NCBI RefSeq assembly: GCF_003443675.1
Contig: NZ_CP031963.1
Location: 1,077,501 to 1,141,500, forward strand
Length of the DNA: 64,000 bases
Direction of reading: 5' to 3'
Source: Aquimarina sp. BL5
GTDB lineage: Bacteria > Bacteroidota > Bacteroidia > Flavobacteriales > Flavobacteriaceae
Both the position numbers and the translations under genes were made by a program. Within the stretch, counting starts at the first letter, position 1. Every line of letters starts with the position of its first letter. Below are positions 10,321 to 19,421 of this stretch, in pieces. Below the pieces are notes generated by a model, which was given only the letters and a program-made list of their open reading frames with translations, was not told where the DNA came from and did not search any database.

Positions 10321-11130
10321 ATGCATAAACAAATTACAAGTAACCAAAATCCTAAAATAAAATTCTTAAACCAGCTTAAGGACAAATCAAGAGTCCGTAA
10401 AAAGGAAAATCGTTTTTTTATAGAAGGTAGAAGAGAAATATCCCTTGCTATTTCGGGAGGATATCAACTAGAACATATATATTACTGCGATTCCATTATT
10501 TCTAAAGAAGAGGTTTTTTCGATTACAAAAATAAGTAGTTCTGAAATCGATTATTTTGAAATTACTTCTGAAATTTATCAAAAACTTTCTCATAGATCCA
10601 CAACTGAAGGTATTTTGGCTATAGCAAAATCAAAAGAAACACTCCTTAGCAATTTAGATCTACATACAGACAACCCATTAATCCTAGTTGCAGAATCCCC
10701 AGAAAAACCGGGAAATATTGGTGCACTACTTCGTACCGCTGACGCTGCAAAAGTTGATGCCGTTTTAATAGCAAACCCAAGAACCGATATCTATAACCCT
10801 AATATTATTAGATCTAGTGTTGGATGTGTGTTTACAAATAAAGTTGCTGCTGGCAGTACATTAGAAATTATAAATTTCTTAACTAATAAAAAAATAAATA
10901 TTTATGGAGCTGCATTACAATCTTCTGAAAATTATTACACCCAAGATTATACTAAACCTACCGCAATTGTCGTTGGTACAGAAGATAAGGGCTTAACCGA
11001 TGAGTGGTTAAAAAACACTACCCAAAACATTAAAATCCCCATGAGTGGTGTTATAGATTCGATGAATGTTTCAGTAGCTGCAGGAATATTAATTTTTGAA
11101 GCAAAACGACAACGTAATTTTGTTGTCTGA
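10321..11130 (+). CDS. TrmH/SpoU-family RNA 2'-O-methyltransferase
   Basis: 269 aa. Enzymes of this family methylate ribose 2'-OH groups of rRNA or tRNA with S-adenosylmethionine, using a knotted (SPOUT) fold. The N-terminal ~100 residues are the substrate-binding domain (opening NQNPKIKFLNQLKDKSRVRK, then RFFIEGRRE). The catalytic domain has motif 1 (EKPGNIGALLRTADAA), motif 2 (VVGTEDKGLTDEW) and motif 3 (IPMSGVIDSMNVSVAAGI). The layout fits the RlmB/TsnR-like branch; the exact nucleotide target cannot be read from sequence. The ATG at 10321 agrees with the family start. Confidence 0.92.
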   Translation: MHKQITSNQNPKIKFLNQLKDKSRVRKKENRFFIEGRREISLAISGGYQLEHIYYCDSIISKEEVFSITKISSSEIDYFEITSEIYQKLSHRSTTEGILAIAKSKETLLSNLDLHTDNPLILVAESPEKPGNIGALLRTADAAKVDAVLIANPRTDIYNPNIIRSSVGCVFTNKVAAGSTLEIINFLTNKKINIYGAALQSSENYYTQDYTKPTAIVVGTEDKGLTDEWLKNTTQNIKIPMSGVIDSMNVSVAAGILIFEAKRQRNFVV

Positions 11131-11189
11131 TACCTAAAAAATCATTAACTTTCTTGACCTACAAATCCCAAAGCTACAAACCTATACAA

Positions 11190-12431
11190 ATGACATCAAA
11201 CCTGCTGTTTTACCTATTGATTGCTATTATCATAATAGTATTTCTTATAGATTCTTTACTTGATATTCTTAATGCTAGACATTATAACAATAGTATTCCT
11301 GAAGAACTTTCTGATGTATATCCCGAAGACGAATATCAAAAGTCCGTAGCTTATAAAAAAGCTAACTATAAATTTAAGATGGTTTCTTCATCGGTATCCT
11401 TAATTATTATGCTACTATTCTTTTTTCTCGATGGTTTTGCTTGGGTAGATGGAATAGCCAGAAGTTTTTCGGATAATTCGATTATAGTAGGACTTATTTT
11501 TTTCGGTATTATAATGATTAGCAGTGATATATTATCAACTCCAGCAGCTTATTATAAAACCTTTGTTATCGAGGAAGAATTTGGATTTAATAAAACTACT
11601 ACCAAGACTTTTTTTATTGACAAAGTAAAAGGCATCATCATGATGATTATTGTTGGAGGTTGTCTATTGGCATTGATTATGTGGTTTTATGAAATTACAG
11701 GAAAAAATTTCTGGATATATGCCTGGGCCCTAATTTCTATTTTTACATTGGCAATGAATATGTTTTATGCAAAACTTATCGTTCCATTATTTAATAAACA
11801 GACACCACTAGAACCTGGAGAACTTAGGGATACAATTCAAGAGTATTCTAATAACGTTGGATTTCAGTTACGAGATATTTTTGTAATAGACGGATCTAAA
11901 AGAAGTACAAAAGCAAATGCTTATTTCTCTGGATTAGGTAGTGAAAAAAGAATCACATTATACGATACATTAATCAAGGATCTTAATAAAGAAGAGATCG
12001 TAGCTGTTTTAGCTCATGAAGTAGGTCACTACAAAAAAAGACACGTAATAATAAATCTTCTTTTATCTATTTTACTTACTGGAGTTACATTATGGTTTTT
12101 ATCTCTTTTCATAGCAAATCCTTTACTTTCTGAAGCATTAGGTGTAGCTGTACCTTCTTTTCATATTGGACTGGTTGCTTTTGGAATCCTATATAGCCCA
12201 ATATCCGAAATCACAGGACTCATAATGAATATTGTTTCTAGAGCGTTTGAATTTCAAGCAGATGATTACGCCAAGAACTCTTATGATGGTGAAGCGCTCA
12301 TTAATAGTCTTAAAAAATTATCCAAAAACAATCTTAGTAATTTAACACCCCATCCAGCGATGGTATTCATACATTACTCACATCCACCACTTTTACAAAG
12401 AATAAAAAACATACGAAAACAAATGAATTAA
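11190..12431 (+). CDS. M48-family integral membrane zinc metalloprotease (Ste24/CAAX protease 1-like)
   Basis: 413 aa from the ATG at 11190; a TTG 36 bases earlier is open but adds residues not typical of the family. Seven or so hydrophobic segments place it in the inner membrane. The zinc site is intact: His276-Glu277-x-x-His280 in LAHEVGHYKKRH and the distal ligand Glu354 in FEFQADDYA. The architecture matches Ste24-type proteases, which in bacteria are thought to degrade or process membrane proteins; no CAAX substrates are expected. It stands alone between the methyltransferase and the (p)ppGpp gene. Confidence 0.92.
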   Translation: MTSNLLFYLLIAIIIIVFLIDSLLDILNARHYNNSIPEELSDVYPEDEYQKSVAYKKANYKFKMVSSSVSLIIMLLFFFLDGFAWVDGIARSFSDNSIIVGLIFFGIIMISSDILSTPAAYYKTFVIEEEFGFNKTTTKTFFIDKVKGIIMMIIVGGCLLALIMWFYEITGKNFWIYAWALISIFTLAMNMFYAKLIVPLFNKQTPLEPGELRDTIQEYSNNVGFQLRDIFVIDGSKRSTKANAYFSGLGSEKRITLYDTLIKDLNKEEIVAVLAHEVGHYKKRHVIINLLLSILLTGVTLWFLSLFIANPLLSEALGVAVPSFHIGLVAFGILYSPISEITGLIMNIVSRAFEFQADDYAKNSYDGEALINSLKKLSKNNLSNLTPHPAMVFIHYSHPPLLQRIKNIRKQMN

Positions 12432-12559
12432 GATAGACTTGGTGGTTACAATTCTTAATTGTATTTTTAACTATTACTCAAGATTAAAACTAAGTTTTTA
12501 TTCATTGATATTACACACAATCACATTAAAAAAAAGGCTTTCTAAGAAAACTTTATAGT

Positions 12560-14770
12560 ATGACTGAAGCCGCTATAGAACAGGAAAACAAACAAATTGC
12601 AAAGCAATATAAAGAGTTGCTTCGTATTAGTTATCGTGATCTCAGTAAAGACGATAAAAAACTAATACGACAGGCTTTCGATATTGCCGTAGATGCACAT
12701 AAAGATCAGCGACGTAAAAGTGGTGAAGCCTATATCTTCCACCCTATCGCTGTTGCTAAGATAGTAGCTAGTGAAATTGGTTTAGATGCAACCTCCATTG
12801 CTGCTGCGTTATTACACGACGTAGTTGAAGATACCGAATATACTTTAGATGATATTGAGCAAATGTTTGGAGAAACTGTTGCACGTATTGTAGATGGATT
12901 GACAAAAATATCTTCTTTAAAAAAGGATAAAGATATTTCGCTACAAGCAGAAAATTTCAGAAAAATGTTGCTTACCCTTAATGACGATGTAAGGGTTATT
13001 ATTATTAAAATCGCAGATCGTTTGCACAATATGCAAACAATGGACTCTATGCGTCCTGATAAACAGGTGAAAATCGCTTCAGAAACCTTGTATATCTATG
13101 CTCCGTTGGCACACAGAATAGGGCTTTATAATATTAAAACTGAATTAGAGGATTTAGGATTAAAATATACAGAGCCAGAGGTTTACAAGGACATCTTAGA
13201 AAAAATCAAGGAGAGTAAAGAAGAACAGGATGCTTATATAAAAAGGTTTTCTGATAAAATAAAAGAGGGGCTTGATAAAGAAGGGCTTGATTATGAAATA
13301 AAAGGACGACCTAAGTCTATTTTTTCGATCAGACGTAAAATTCTGAAACAGAACATAACATTCGATGAAGTCTATGATAAATTCGCAATAAGAATTATCT
13401 ACAAAGCTGATGACATAGAAAACGAAAAGTTCATTGCTTGGAAAATTTATACCATTGTTACAGATTACTATCGTCCCAATCCTATTAGATTAAGAGACTG
13501 GATTTCTCAACCTAAATCTACGGGATATGAAGCACTACATATTACTGTAATTGGACCTGACAGCCAATGGGTTGAAGTTCAGATTCGTAGTGAACGTATG
13601 CACGAGATTGCAGAAAAAGGATACGCTGCGCATTATAAATATAAAAATACAGAAGAAAAACAGGATCAAGGTCTTGATGGATGGCTTAATAGATTACAGG
13701 AAGCTTTAGAAAACTCTGAAGCCAACGCAGTAGATTTTGTAGAGGAATTTAAGTTAAATTTATACGCAAAAGAAATCTTTGTTTTTACTCCTGAAGGTGA
13801 TCTAAAATCTTTACCAAAAGGTGCTACGGCTTTAGATTTTGGGTTTAGTGTGCATACCGAAGTAGGTTTAAGAACCAGAGGTGCTCGAGTTAACAATAAA
13901 CTGGTTCCGTTAAGTCATGAACTTCATAATGGAGACCAAGTAGAGATTATTACTTCTTCAAAATCAAAACCTTCCTCTAACTGGCTAGACTATGCTACCA
14001 CGGCAAGAGCTAGGTCTAAAATAAAATCTGCCTTACGTGATGAAAAGAAACAAATTGCGGAAGAAGGAAAAGTAATACTTAAACGTAAACTACGCTCTCA
14101 AAAAATTACCATGAGCGAAAAAGTAGTAAACGAACTCGTACTCTACTTCAAGCTTAAAACTAGCCAAGATCTCTTTTATAGGGTAGGTATAGGAACCATT
14201 GATAATCAAAAAATCAAAGAGTTCGCTACTACTCGTAGTAATGTATTTATGAATTTTATCAAGAATAGAATTCGAAGAGGGAACCCTAAAAACATTGTTA
14301 ACAAAGATGAAATTACCTCTAAGTATGATCTATTAGTTTTTGGTAAAGATTCTGAAAAGCTGGAGTACAAATTATCCAATTGTTGTAACCCTATTGCAGG
14401 TGATGATGTTTTTGGATTTATTACGGTTAACGAAGGAATTAAGATCCATAAAAAAGACTGTCCTAATGCACTGCAATTGCAGAGTAATTATGCTTATCGT
14501 ATCATACAGGCAAAATGGATTGACTCTAGTCAAGAAGTATTTAAAGCAGTTATTAGACTTAATGGAATCGATAATATAGGTGTTGTCAATGAAGTTACCC
14601 AAATCATATCAAACAATATGCATTTAGCAATTTACAATATGAATTTTGATACTAATGATGGAGTTTTTACCGGTAAAATTACAGTTGGTGTTAAAAATAA
14701 AAACACATTAAAAACAGTAATTCAAAATCTTACCAAAATAAGTGGGATTGATAAGGTTATACGAGAATAA
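12560..14770 (+). CDS. Bifunctional (p)ppGpp synthetase/hydrolase, RelA/SpoT family
   Basis: 736 aa, the normal length of long RSH enzymes. It makes and breaks the stringent-response alarmone (p)ppGpp. Domains: HD hydrolase (~45-155) with RRKSGEAYIFHPIAVAKI and the metal-binding ALLHDVVEDTEY, so hydrolysis is predicted to be active; synthetase domain (~240-355) with GRPKSIFSIRRK and QPKSTGYEALHITV; TGS (~398-460, KEIFVFTPEGDLKSLPKGAT); a linker containing a Cys-Cys pair (NCCNPIAGDDVFGFIT, ~610); and a C-terminal ACT (~660-736). A single long RSH with intact HD is the usual arrangement in Bacteroidota. Confidence 0.96.
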   Translation: MTEAAIEQENKQIAKQYKELLRISYRDLSKDDKKLIRQAFDIAVDAHKDQRRKSGEAYIFHPIAVAKIVASEIGLDATSIAAALLHDVVEDTEYTLDDIEQMFGETVARIVDGLTKISSLKKDKDISLQAENFRKMLLTLNDDVRVIIIKIADRLHNMQTMDSMRPDKQVKIASETLYIYAPLAHRIGLYNIKTELEDLGLKYTEPEVYKDILEKIKESKEEQDAYIKRFSDKIKEGLDKEGLDYEIKGRPKSIFSIRRKILKQNITFDEVYDKFAIRIIYKADDIENEKFIAWKIYTIVTDYYRPNPIRLRDWISQPKSTGYEALHITVIGPDSQWVEVQIRSERMHEIAEKGYAAHYKYKNTEEKQDQGLDGWLNRLQEALENSEANAVDFVEEFKLNLYAKEIFVFTPEGDLKSLPKGATALDFGFSVHTEVGLRTRGARVNNKLVPLSHELHNGDQVEIITSSKSKPSSNWLDYATTARARSKIKSALRDEKKQIAEEGKVILKRKLRSQKITMSEKVVNELVLYFKLKTSQDLFYRVGIGTIDNQKIKEFATTRSNVFMNFIKNRIRRGNPKNIVNKDEITSKYDLLVFGKDSEKLEYKLSNCCNPIAGDDVFGFITVNEGIKIHKKDCPNALQLQSNYAYRIIQAKWIDSSQEVFKAVIRLNGIDNIGVVNEVTQIISNNMHLAIYNMNFDTNDGVFTGKITVGVKNKNTLKTVIQNLTKISGIDKVIRE

Positions 14771-14832
14771 GTCTTTCTTTTTTTTTATGAATAAGTATTT
14801 ATAAATTGGTCTCTCACTTATAAAAAATAATG

Positions 14833-14840
14833 TAAATTTG
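14833..14840 (+). promoter_or_regulatory. -7 element of the fur-purA pair
   Basis: TAAATTTG, 14 bases upstream of the Fur-family ATG. A TTG at 14806-14808 lies 24 bases upstream, longer than the optimal 19-20, so the -33 contact is weak. The predicted leader is about 10 bases. Confidence 0.5.
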
Positions 14841-14854
14841 CTTTTTTAAGCATT

Positions 14855-15322
14855 ATGAGTACTAAAACAACTACGCAAAACGATCAAAACATCGTTAAAA
14901 ATGTGTTTACAAGTTTTCTAGAGGAAAATGGTCATAGAAAAACACCTGAACGTTACGCTATACTTCAGGAAATATATGAAAGTGAAGAGCATTTTGATAT
15001 TGAGTCACTATATATCAAAATGAAAAACAAAAACTATCGTGTTAGTAGAGCTACACTATACAATACGATAGAACTTCTACTAGATTGCAAGTTAGTACGT
15101 AAACATCAGTTTGGTCAAAGCCAGGCGCAATACGAAAAATCATATTTCGACAGACAACACGATCACCTTATTCTAACGGATAGCGGCGAAGTTCTGGAGT
15201 TTTGTGATCCAAGAATACAATCCATAAAAAAAACAATCGAGGAAATTTTTGATGTAGATATTACAAATCATTCATTGTATTTCTACGGAACTAAAAAGAA
15301 CCCAACTAATCAAGAAAACTAA
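14855..15322 (+). CDS. Fur-family metal-dependent transcriptional regulator
   Basis: 155 aa. Winged-helix repressor of the Fur superfamily, which bind operator DNA when loaded with Fe, Zn, Mn or a peroxide signal. The N-terminal DNA-binding domain is clear ([18 protein letters not shown], then [20 protein letters not shown]). The dimerization domain keeps the metal-sensing [15 protein letters not shown] and a downstream acidic/His region. It lacks the usual structural zinc CxxC pairs: the position after HDHLI reads LTDSG, with a single Cys in EFCDPRI. So it may be stable without structural zinc. The stop codon overlaps the start of purA by one base (TAATG), so the two are co-transcribed and probably translationally coupled. 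Confidence 0.93.
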   Translation: MSTKTTTQNDQNIVKNVFTSFLEENGHRKTPERYAILQEIYESEEHFDIESLYIKMKNKNYRVSRATLYNTIELLLDCKLVRKHQFGQSQAQYEKSYFDRQHDHLILTDSGEVLEFCDPRIQSIKKTIEEIFDVDITNHSLYFYGTKKNPTNQEN

Positions 15323-16593
15323 TGGCGGTAAACTTATTACTTGGTCTTCAATGGGGAGACGAAGGTAAAGGAAAAATTGTAGACGTTCTTACAAAAAATT
15401 ATGATATTATAGCTAGATTTCAGGGCGGTCCTAATGCGGGACATACATTGGAATTTGATGGTATTAAACATGTATTACATACGATTCCTAGTGGAATTTT
15501 TCACGATAAAGCAATTAACTTAGTAGGAAACGGTGTTGTTATCGACCCTGTAATTTTTAAAAAAGAATTAGATAATCTAGCTAAATTTAACTTAGATTAT
15601 AAATCAAAGTTAGTAATATCTAGAAAAGCACACTTAATACTACCAACGCACAGAATTCTTGATGCCGCATCAGAAGCTTCTAAAGGAAAGGCGAAAATTG
15701 GTTCAACATTAAAAGGAATTGGTCCTACTTACATGGATAAAACCGGTAGGAATGGTATTCGTGTTGGAGATTTAGAATTAACCGACTGGAAAGAACGTTA
15801 CCGTAATCTAGCGAACAAACATGAAGCTATGATCGATTTCTATGATGCAAAAATAGAATACGATCTTGAAGAATTAGAGAATGAATTTTTTGAAGCAGTT
15901 AAAACATTAAAATCTCTGACTTTTATTGATAGTGAAGAATATCTTTATCAAGCACAAAAAGAAGGAAAAAAAATATTAGCAGAAGGTGCACAAGGATCTT
16001 TACTAGATATTGATTTTGGGACATATCCTTTTGTAACATCTTCTAACACAACTGCTGCGGGAGCTTGTACTGGATTAGGAGTAGCTCCTAATAAAATCAA
16101 AGAAGTATTTGGTATTTTTAAGGCATATACTACTCGAGTAGGTAGCGGACCTTTTCCAACGGAATTGTTTGATGAAGATGGAGAAACTATGGGACGCATA
16201 GGGAATGAATTCGGTGCTACCACAGGAAGAGCTCGTAGATGTGGATGGTTAGATTTGGTAGCCTTAAAATATGCTGTACACGTAAATGGTGTAACACAAT
16301 TAATGATGATGAAGGGTGACGTATTAAGTGGTTTTAAAACCCTAAAAGTATGTACTGCTTATAATTATCAAGGAAAAACTATCACTCACCTACCATACAA
16401 TATAGAACCAGAAAATGTAACTCCTGTATATACGGAGATGAAAGGTTGGTCGGAGGATCTTACCAAAATGAATGATAAGTCGCAATTTCCTAAAGAATTA
16501 AATGACTACATTGAGTTTTTGGAAAAAGAACTAGAAACTCCAATCACTATTGTTTCTGTTGGACCAGATAGGACTCAGACAATACATAGGTAA
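15322..16593 (+). CDS. purA: Adenylosuccinate synthetase
   Basis: 423 aa, close to the usual ~430. Converts IMP, aspartate and GTP to adenylosuccinate in the AMP branch of purine synthesis. It has the GTP loop GLQWGDEGKGKIVD near the N-terminus, the IMP/Asp-contacting GGPNAGHTLEF, the GIGPTYMDKTGRNGIR segment, the ARRCGWLDLVALKYA block and the C-terminal GPDRTQTI. The first codon is fixed by overlap with the fur-family stop. A strong terminator follows. Confidence 0.98.
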   Translation: MAVNLLLGLQWGDEGKGKIVDVLTKNYDIIARFQGGPNAGHTLEFDGIKHVLHTIPSGIFHDKAINLVGNGVVIDPVIFKKELDNLAKFNLDYKSKLVISRKAHLILPTHRILDAASEASKGKAKIGSTLKGIGPTYMDKTGRNGIRVGDLELTDWKERYRNLANKHEAMIDFYDAKIEYDLEELENEFFEAVKTLKSLTFIDSEEYLYQAQKEGKKILAEGAQGSLLDIDFGTYPFVTSSNTTAAGACTGLGVAPNKIKEVFGIFKAYTTRVGSGPFPTELFDEDGETMGRIGNEFGATTGRARRCGWLDLVALKYAVHVNGVTQLMMMKGDVLSGFKTLKVCTAYNYQGKTITHLPYNIEPENVTPVYTEMKGWSEDLTKMNDKSQFPKELNDYIEFLEKELETPITIVSVGPDRTQTIHR

Positions 16594-16614
16594 CAAAATT
16601 TCAATACAAAAAGT

Positions 16615-16653
16615 AAATCCCCAAGTTTCTTAGATACTTGGGGATTTTTTTTT
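16615..16653 (+). terminator. Intrinsic terminator after purA
   Basis: ATCCCCAAGT (16617-16626) pairs with ACTTGGGGAT (16636-16645) and is followed by a run of T. It ends the fur-purA unit. Confidence 0.93.
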
Positions 16654-16700
16654 AAAAAAATATCCAATTTCGTTTTGTATTACACATAGATCTTAAGCAT

Positions 16701-16832
16701 CTATAGAAAAATCATTACTACGATTTTCCAACCTTTATCTGGAGTTCCGGACAATGCCGATAACATTTTTCCTTTTTCAATAATTTGACCGTTTTCATCG
16801 ATAATCTTATATGATGATAAAACAACTCTTGT
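16701..16832 (-). pseudogene. Remnant of a SnoaL/DUF4440-like protein gene (C-terminal fragment)
   Basis: The minus strand from 16832 to the TAG at 16701 reads about 43 residues with no start codon and with a TAA directly upstream (16833-16835). The peptide includes SSYKIIDENGQIIEKGKML and DKGWKIVVMIFL. The pattern (tyrosine strand, D-ENGQ-turn, E-KGK, then GWKIV) resembles the last strands of ketosteroid-isomerase-like/DUF4440 proteins. I read it as the decayed 3' end of such a gene. Family assignment is by eye only. The rest of 16654-16924 holds nothing else recognisable. Confidence 0.45.
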
Positions 16833-16924
16833 TTAATTTTGTATCTTTAAACTATCCCTCAATGATTTGTATTTCGATATAAATCAAATTATCAACATTG
16901 TTCCCCGCATAAAATAACCTTATT

Positions 16925-17521
16925 ATGGACAATGAAAATTCAAACGAAATTAAAAAACTTCAATCTCAGGTTTTAGATTTAGAACAGGAAATCGAAAATA
17001 TTTCTAAAAAAGTACAAAAACTACACATTGAAAAAATAGAACAACTTTTAGCTATAGAAGAAACTATGTTAAAGAGTCGTTTCAGGCTAGTTATACTGAT
17101 TTTGGCATCTTGCGTACTATTAACGTCTTTAGTTATTCTTTTAAATTATATATTTTTTCTAGAAGTTATCTGGATCTGTATTTTATCTGGAATACTGGGT
17201 AGTAGTATTTCTGCATTAATTTCTGCGCTACAACGAAAAGCCAATGGTTGGGAATTTAAAAACGGGTTGAAATATCCTAATGATTCACCTAAAGACAAAT
17301 TCAGTATAAGAATTTCTTCTTTTTTTATAATAAGACCGATACTTGGCATTCTATCGGGATTCATAATTTATTACGGTTTTCAGACTATAGGAAGCTTTAA
17401 AATTAATTCAGAAGGATTAGAGGAATCAAGTTTGGTTTTTTGGTCAATACTAGCTGGATTGTTTGCGAAATCTATGATTGAAAAATTAAAAGATGTCTTT
17501 AAAAATTTAATTGGATCCTAA
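16925..17521 (+). CDS. Predicted four-helix membrane protein with N-terminal coiled coil, unknown function
   Basis: 198 aa, family not recognised. Residues ~5-50 form a charged heptad-rich coiled coil (KKLQSQVLDLEQEIENISKK). Two hydrophobic segments (~55-77 and ~80-102) are followed by a basic/hydrophilic loop (~103-133, QRKANGWEFKNGLKYPNDSP) and two more membrane segments (~135-157 and ~170-190), then a short amphipathic tail. The layout suggests an inner-membrane protein with a cytoplasmic coiled coil. It stands alone, with no operon partner. The start is the first ATG of the open frame. Confidence 0.7.
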   Translation: MDNENSNEIKKLQSQVLDLEQEIENISKKVQKLHIEKIEQLLAIEETMLKSRFRLVILILASCVLLTSLVILLNYIFFLEVIWICILSGILGSSISALISALQRKANGWEFKNGLKYPNDSPKDKFSIRISSFFIIRPILGILSGFIIYYGFQTIGSFKINSEGLEESSLVFWSILAGLFAKSMIEKLKDVFKNLIGS

Positions 17522-17733
17522 TACTTACATTTTAGTTTTATAATTATTTAATTGAGAGAGATTTCACAAATTCAAGAATATAAAGAATTACGTAAATGTT
17601 TATCTATACATAGTGATACGAAATAATATTTTTTAGATAATTTTAGCAGAACAAACATTAGATTTCATTGATTCTATACATCTTTTCAAACAATTTTAAG
17701 ACTAGCTTTTCTTACTACCTTATAGAAGAATAG

Positions 17734-17741
17734 TATATTTG
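17734..17741 (+). promoter_or_regulatory. -7 element at the head of the metal-uptake locus
   Basis: TATATTTG, a perfect -7 match, ends 2 bases before the GTG at 17744. No TTG lies 19-20 bases upstream. If active, the first mRNA would be leaderless or start at a TTG slightly downstream (17750). Confidence 0.45.
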
Positions 17742-17743
17742 CT

Positions 17744-18157
17744 GTGAATTTGAAAACCCCCGAATTGAGAGTCTTTTTTTCTATATTAATATTCACCGCT
17801 TTTGCTATCAGACCAGCAATAGAAATTAGTAATGTACTTTACTACCAGCTTAATATTAATGACATTATAGAAAAATATTGTGTTAATAAAGAAAGACCAA
17901 AGTTAAATTGTAATGGGAAATGTTACCTAATGACTCAGATGAAAAAGAGTAAGACTACTTCTGATACTAATAACACAAATTCATTTACGATAATTATTGA
18001 AGCTTTTATTCCTCTATTTTTCGAGGATAACACTTTACAAATTAAAAACATTCCAAATTTTTATACGGAACACCAACCAAATTGGAAACTAATACAGTTA
18101 TACAAAGAAAATGTTTCCAAAAACATTGATCACCCTCCTGATATATATTTTTCTTAA
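17744..18157 (+). CDS. Small Cys-containing exported/membrane protein with an NCNGKCYL motif
   Basis: 137 aa from a GTG start; TTG 17750 is also possible. One N-terminal hydrophobic segment (VFFSILIFTAFAIRP, ~10-25) is followed by a periplasmic-type region with KYCVNKERPKLNCNGKCYLM: three Cys, of which the last two sit in C-NGK-C. I do not know a named family. The CxxxC-like pair next to Lys/Met residues and the place ahead of a Met/His-rich outer-membrane protein and a TonB receptor suggest a metal-binding or redox role at the cell surface. This is inference from context. Confidence 0.65.
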   Translation: MNLKTPELRVFFSILIFTAFAIRPAIEISNVLYYQLNINDIIEKYCVNKERPKLNCNGKCYLMTQMKKSKTTSDTNNTNSFTIIIEAFIPLFFEDNTLQIKNIPNFYTEHQPNWKLIQLYKENVSKNIDHPPDIYFS

Positions 18158-18188
18158 TCACTTAACCGGTGATATCTGCATATAGAAA

Positions 18189-18213
18189 ATGGCTAAGAAT
18201 GATTCTTAGCTAT
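18189..18213 (+). promoter_or_regulatory. 25-base palindrome in the metal-uptake leader
   Basis: ATGGCTAAGAAT-G-ATTCTTAGCTAT: twelve pairs around a single base, one of them G-U. No T-run follows, so it is not a terminator. Such a compact symmetrical site could be a repressor operator or an RNA hairpin. Confidence 0.45.
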
Positions 18214-18242
18214 CCTACTCTATATTTTATTTAAACTTTTAA

Positions 18243-18299
18243 AGCTATTCAAAATAAGTCGGTATATAATCGTATACCCTTATTATTGAATCGATAGCT
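18243..18299 (+). promoter_or_regulatory. Long imperfect hairpin upstream of the Met/His-rich outer-membrane protein
   Basis: The 5' arm AGCTATTCAAAATAAG plus GGTATA pairs with the 3' arm TATACC, CTTATTATTGAA and ATAGCT, around the loop TAATCG. Only small bulges interrupt about 22 pairs. It ends 25 bases before the ATG at 18325. There is no T-run, so a stability, processing or regulatory leader is more likely than a terminator. Confidence 0.5.
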
Positions 18300-18324
18300 C
18301 ATACAATTACAAATCATTTATAAA

Positions 18325-19350
18325 ATGAAAACATATATCTACGCCATTATTTTAATGGTAACTCAATTTATATCCGCACAAGAAGGAGATAAAGAAAATA
18401 AATGGTCAGGATCAAGACCAGATGGACACGCTCCAATATCAGTAATGGGAGATCATACACACGGAAAAGGCGAATTCATGTTTAGTTATCGCTATATGTA
18501 CATGAATATGGAAGACCTTAATAGAGGTAGCGAAAATGTACCTTTCTCGAATGCTCTCCGTCCCAACGATGTTTATATGGTTACCCCAACAAGTATGCCT
18601 ATGCATATGCACATGCTAGGCATGATGTATGCTCCAACCGATAATATAACCTTAATAGCGATGGTGAACTATTTATCACAAAAAATGGATCATCTTACCG
18701 CTATGGGAGGAACATTTACCACTGAGTCTTCTGGATTTGGTGATACTAAAATTGCAGCGTTATATAAATTTTTTAATAAAAACAAACAACAATTACACGG
18801 TCAGATAGGGATCTCCATACCAACTGGAAGTATTGACGAACAAGATGTAACTCCAGCTTCTGCTCCGAATGAAGTAATACTCCCCTACCCAATGCAGATC
18901 GGAACTGGAACTTGGGATACAGAACTAGCTTTAACATATTTAAAACAATGGACTATACTTTCTTTTGGTACACAAGCGAGAACTACACTTAGAATTGGCG
19001 AGAATGATAATGGATACCGCTTAGGAAATAAGTATAGCTTAAACAATTGGATAGCTGTAACGGCAGCAGATTGGCTAAGTTTTTCTGGGCGATTAGAACT
19101 AGGGGCTACTGATAAAATAAATGGAACGAATCCTGATCTAAACCCAATAATGGTAATCACTGCAGATACTGCAAATTCTGGAATGACTTATGCAAACGCT
19201 GGTTTAGGATTTAATTTATACGCTTTTAAAGGAAATCTTAAAAACCTTCGTCTTGGTTTTGAAGCTGCTATTCCGCTATTCCAAAATATGAATGGCGTAC
19301 AATTAAGAAATAAAGAAACCATTACGCTAGGTCTTCAATACGCCTTATAA
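18325..19350 (+). CDS. Outer-membrane protein, Met/His-rich, probable metal-linked transporter
   Basis: 341 aa with a signal peptide ending at ISAQ (~residue 19). The mature part is rich in amphipathic strands and ends in an aromatic-hydrophobic strand (LGLQYAL), typical of an outer-membrane beta-barrel. It contains a Met/His cluster (TSMPMHMHMLGMMYAP, ~93-108) and a His-rich N-terminus (GDHTHGKGEF). Such clusters bind soft metals, especially copper. It lies 71 bases before a TonB receptor gene and after a small Cys protein. A role in copper or other metal handling is inferred; the annotation 'transporter' is only structural. Confidence 0.7.
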   Translation: MKTYIYAIILMVTQFISAQEGDKENKWSGSRPDGHAPISVMGDHTHGKGEFMFSYRYMYMNMEDLNRGSENVPFSNALRPNDVYMVTPTSMPMHMHMLGMMYAPTDNITLIAMVNYLSQKMDHLTAMGGTFTTESSGFGDTKIAALYKFFNKNKQQLHGQIGISIPTGSIDEQDVTPASAPNEVILPYPMQIGTGTWDTELALTYLKQWTILSFGTQARTTLRIGENDNGYRLGNKYSLNNWIAVTAADWLSFSGRLELGATDKINGTNPDLNPIMVITADTANSGMTYANAGLGFNLYAFKGNLKNLRLGFEAAIPLFQNMNGVQLRNKETITLGLQYAL

Positions 19351-19421
19351 AATATTTACTTACTAACTAATAACTAGGTGTACATCTATTTAAGAGTGAC
19401 TATACCTATACATTAAATATA

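Noticed and set aside
18243..18299. Hairpin as an intrinsic terminator
   Set aside because: No T-run follows, and the next gene continues on the same strand.
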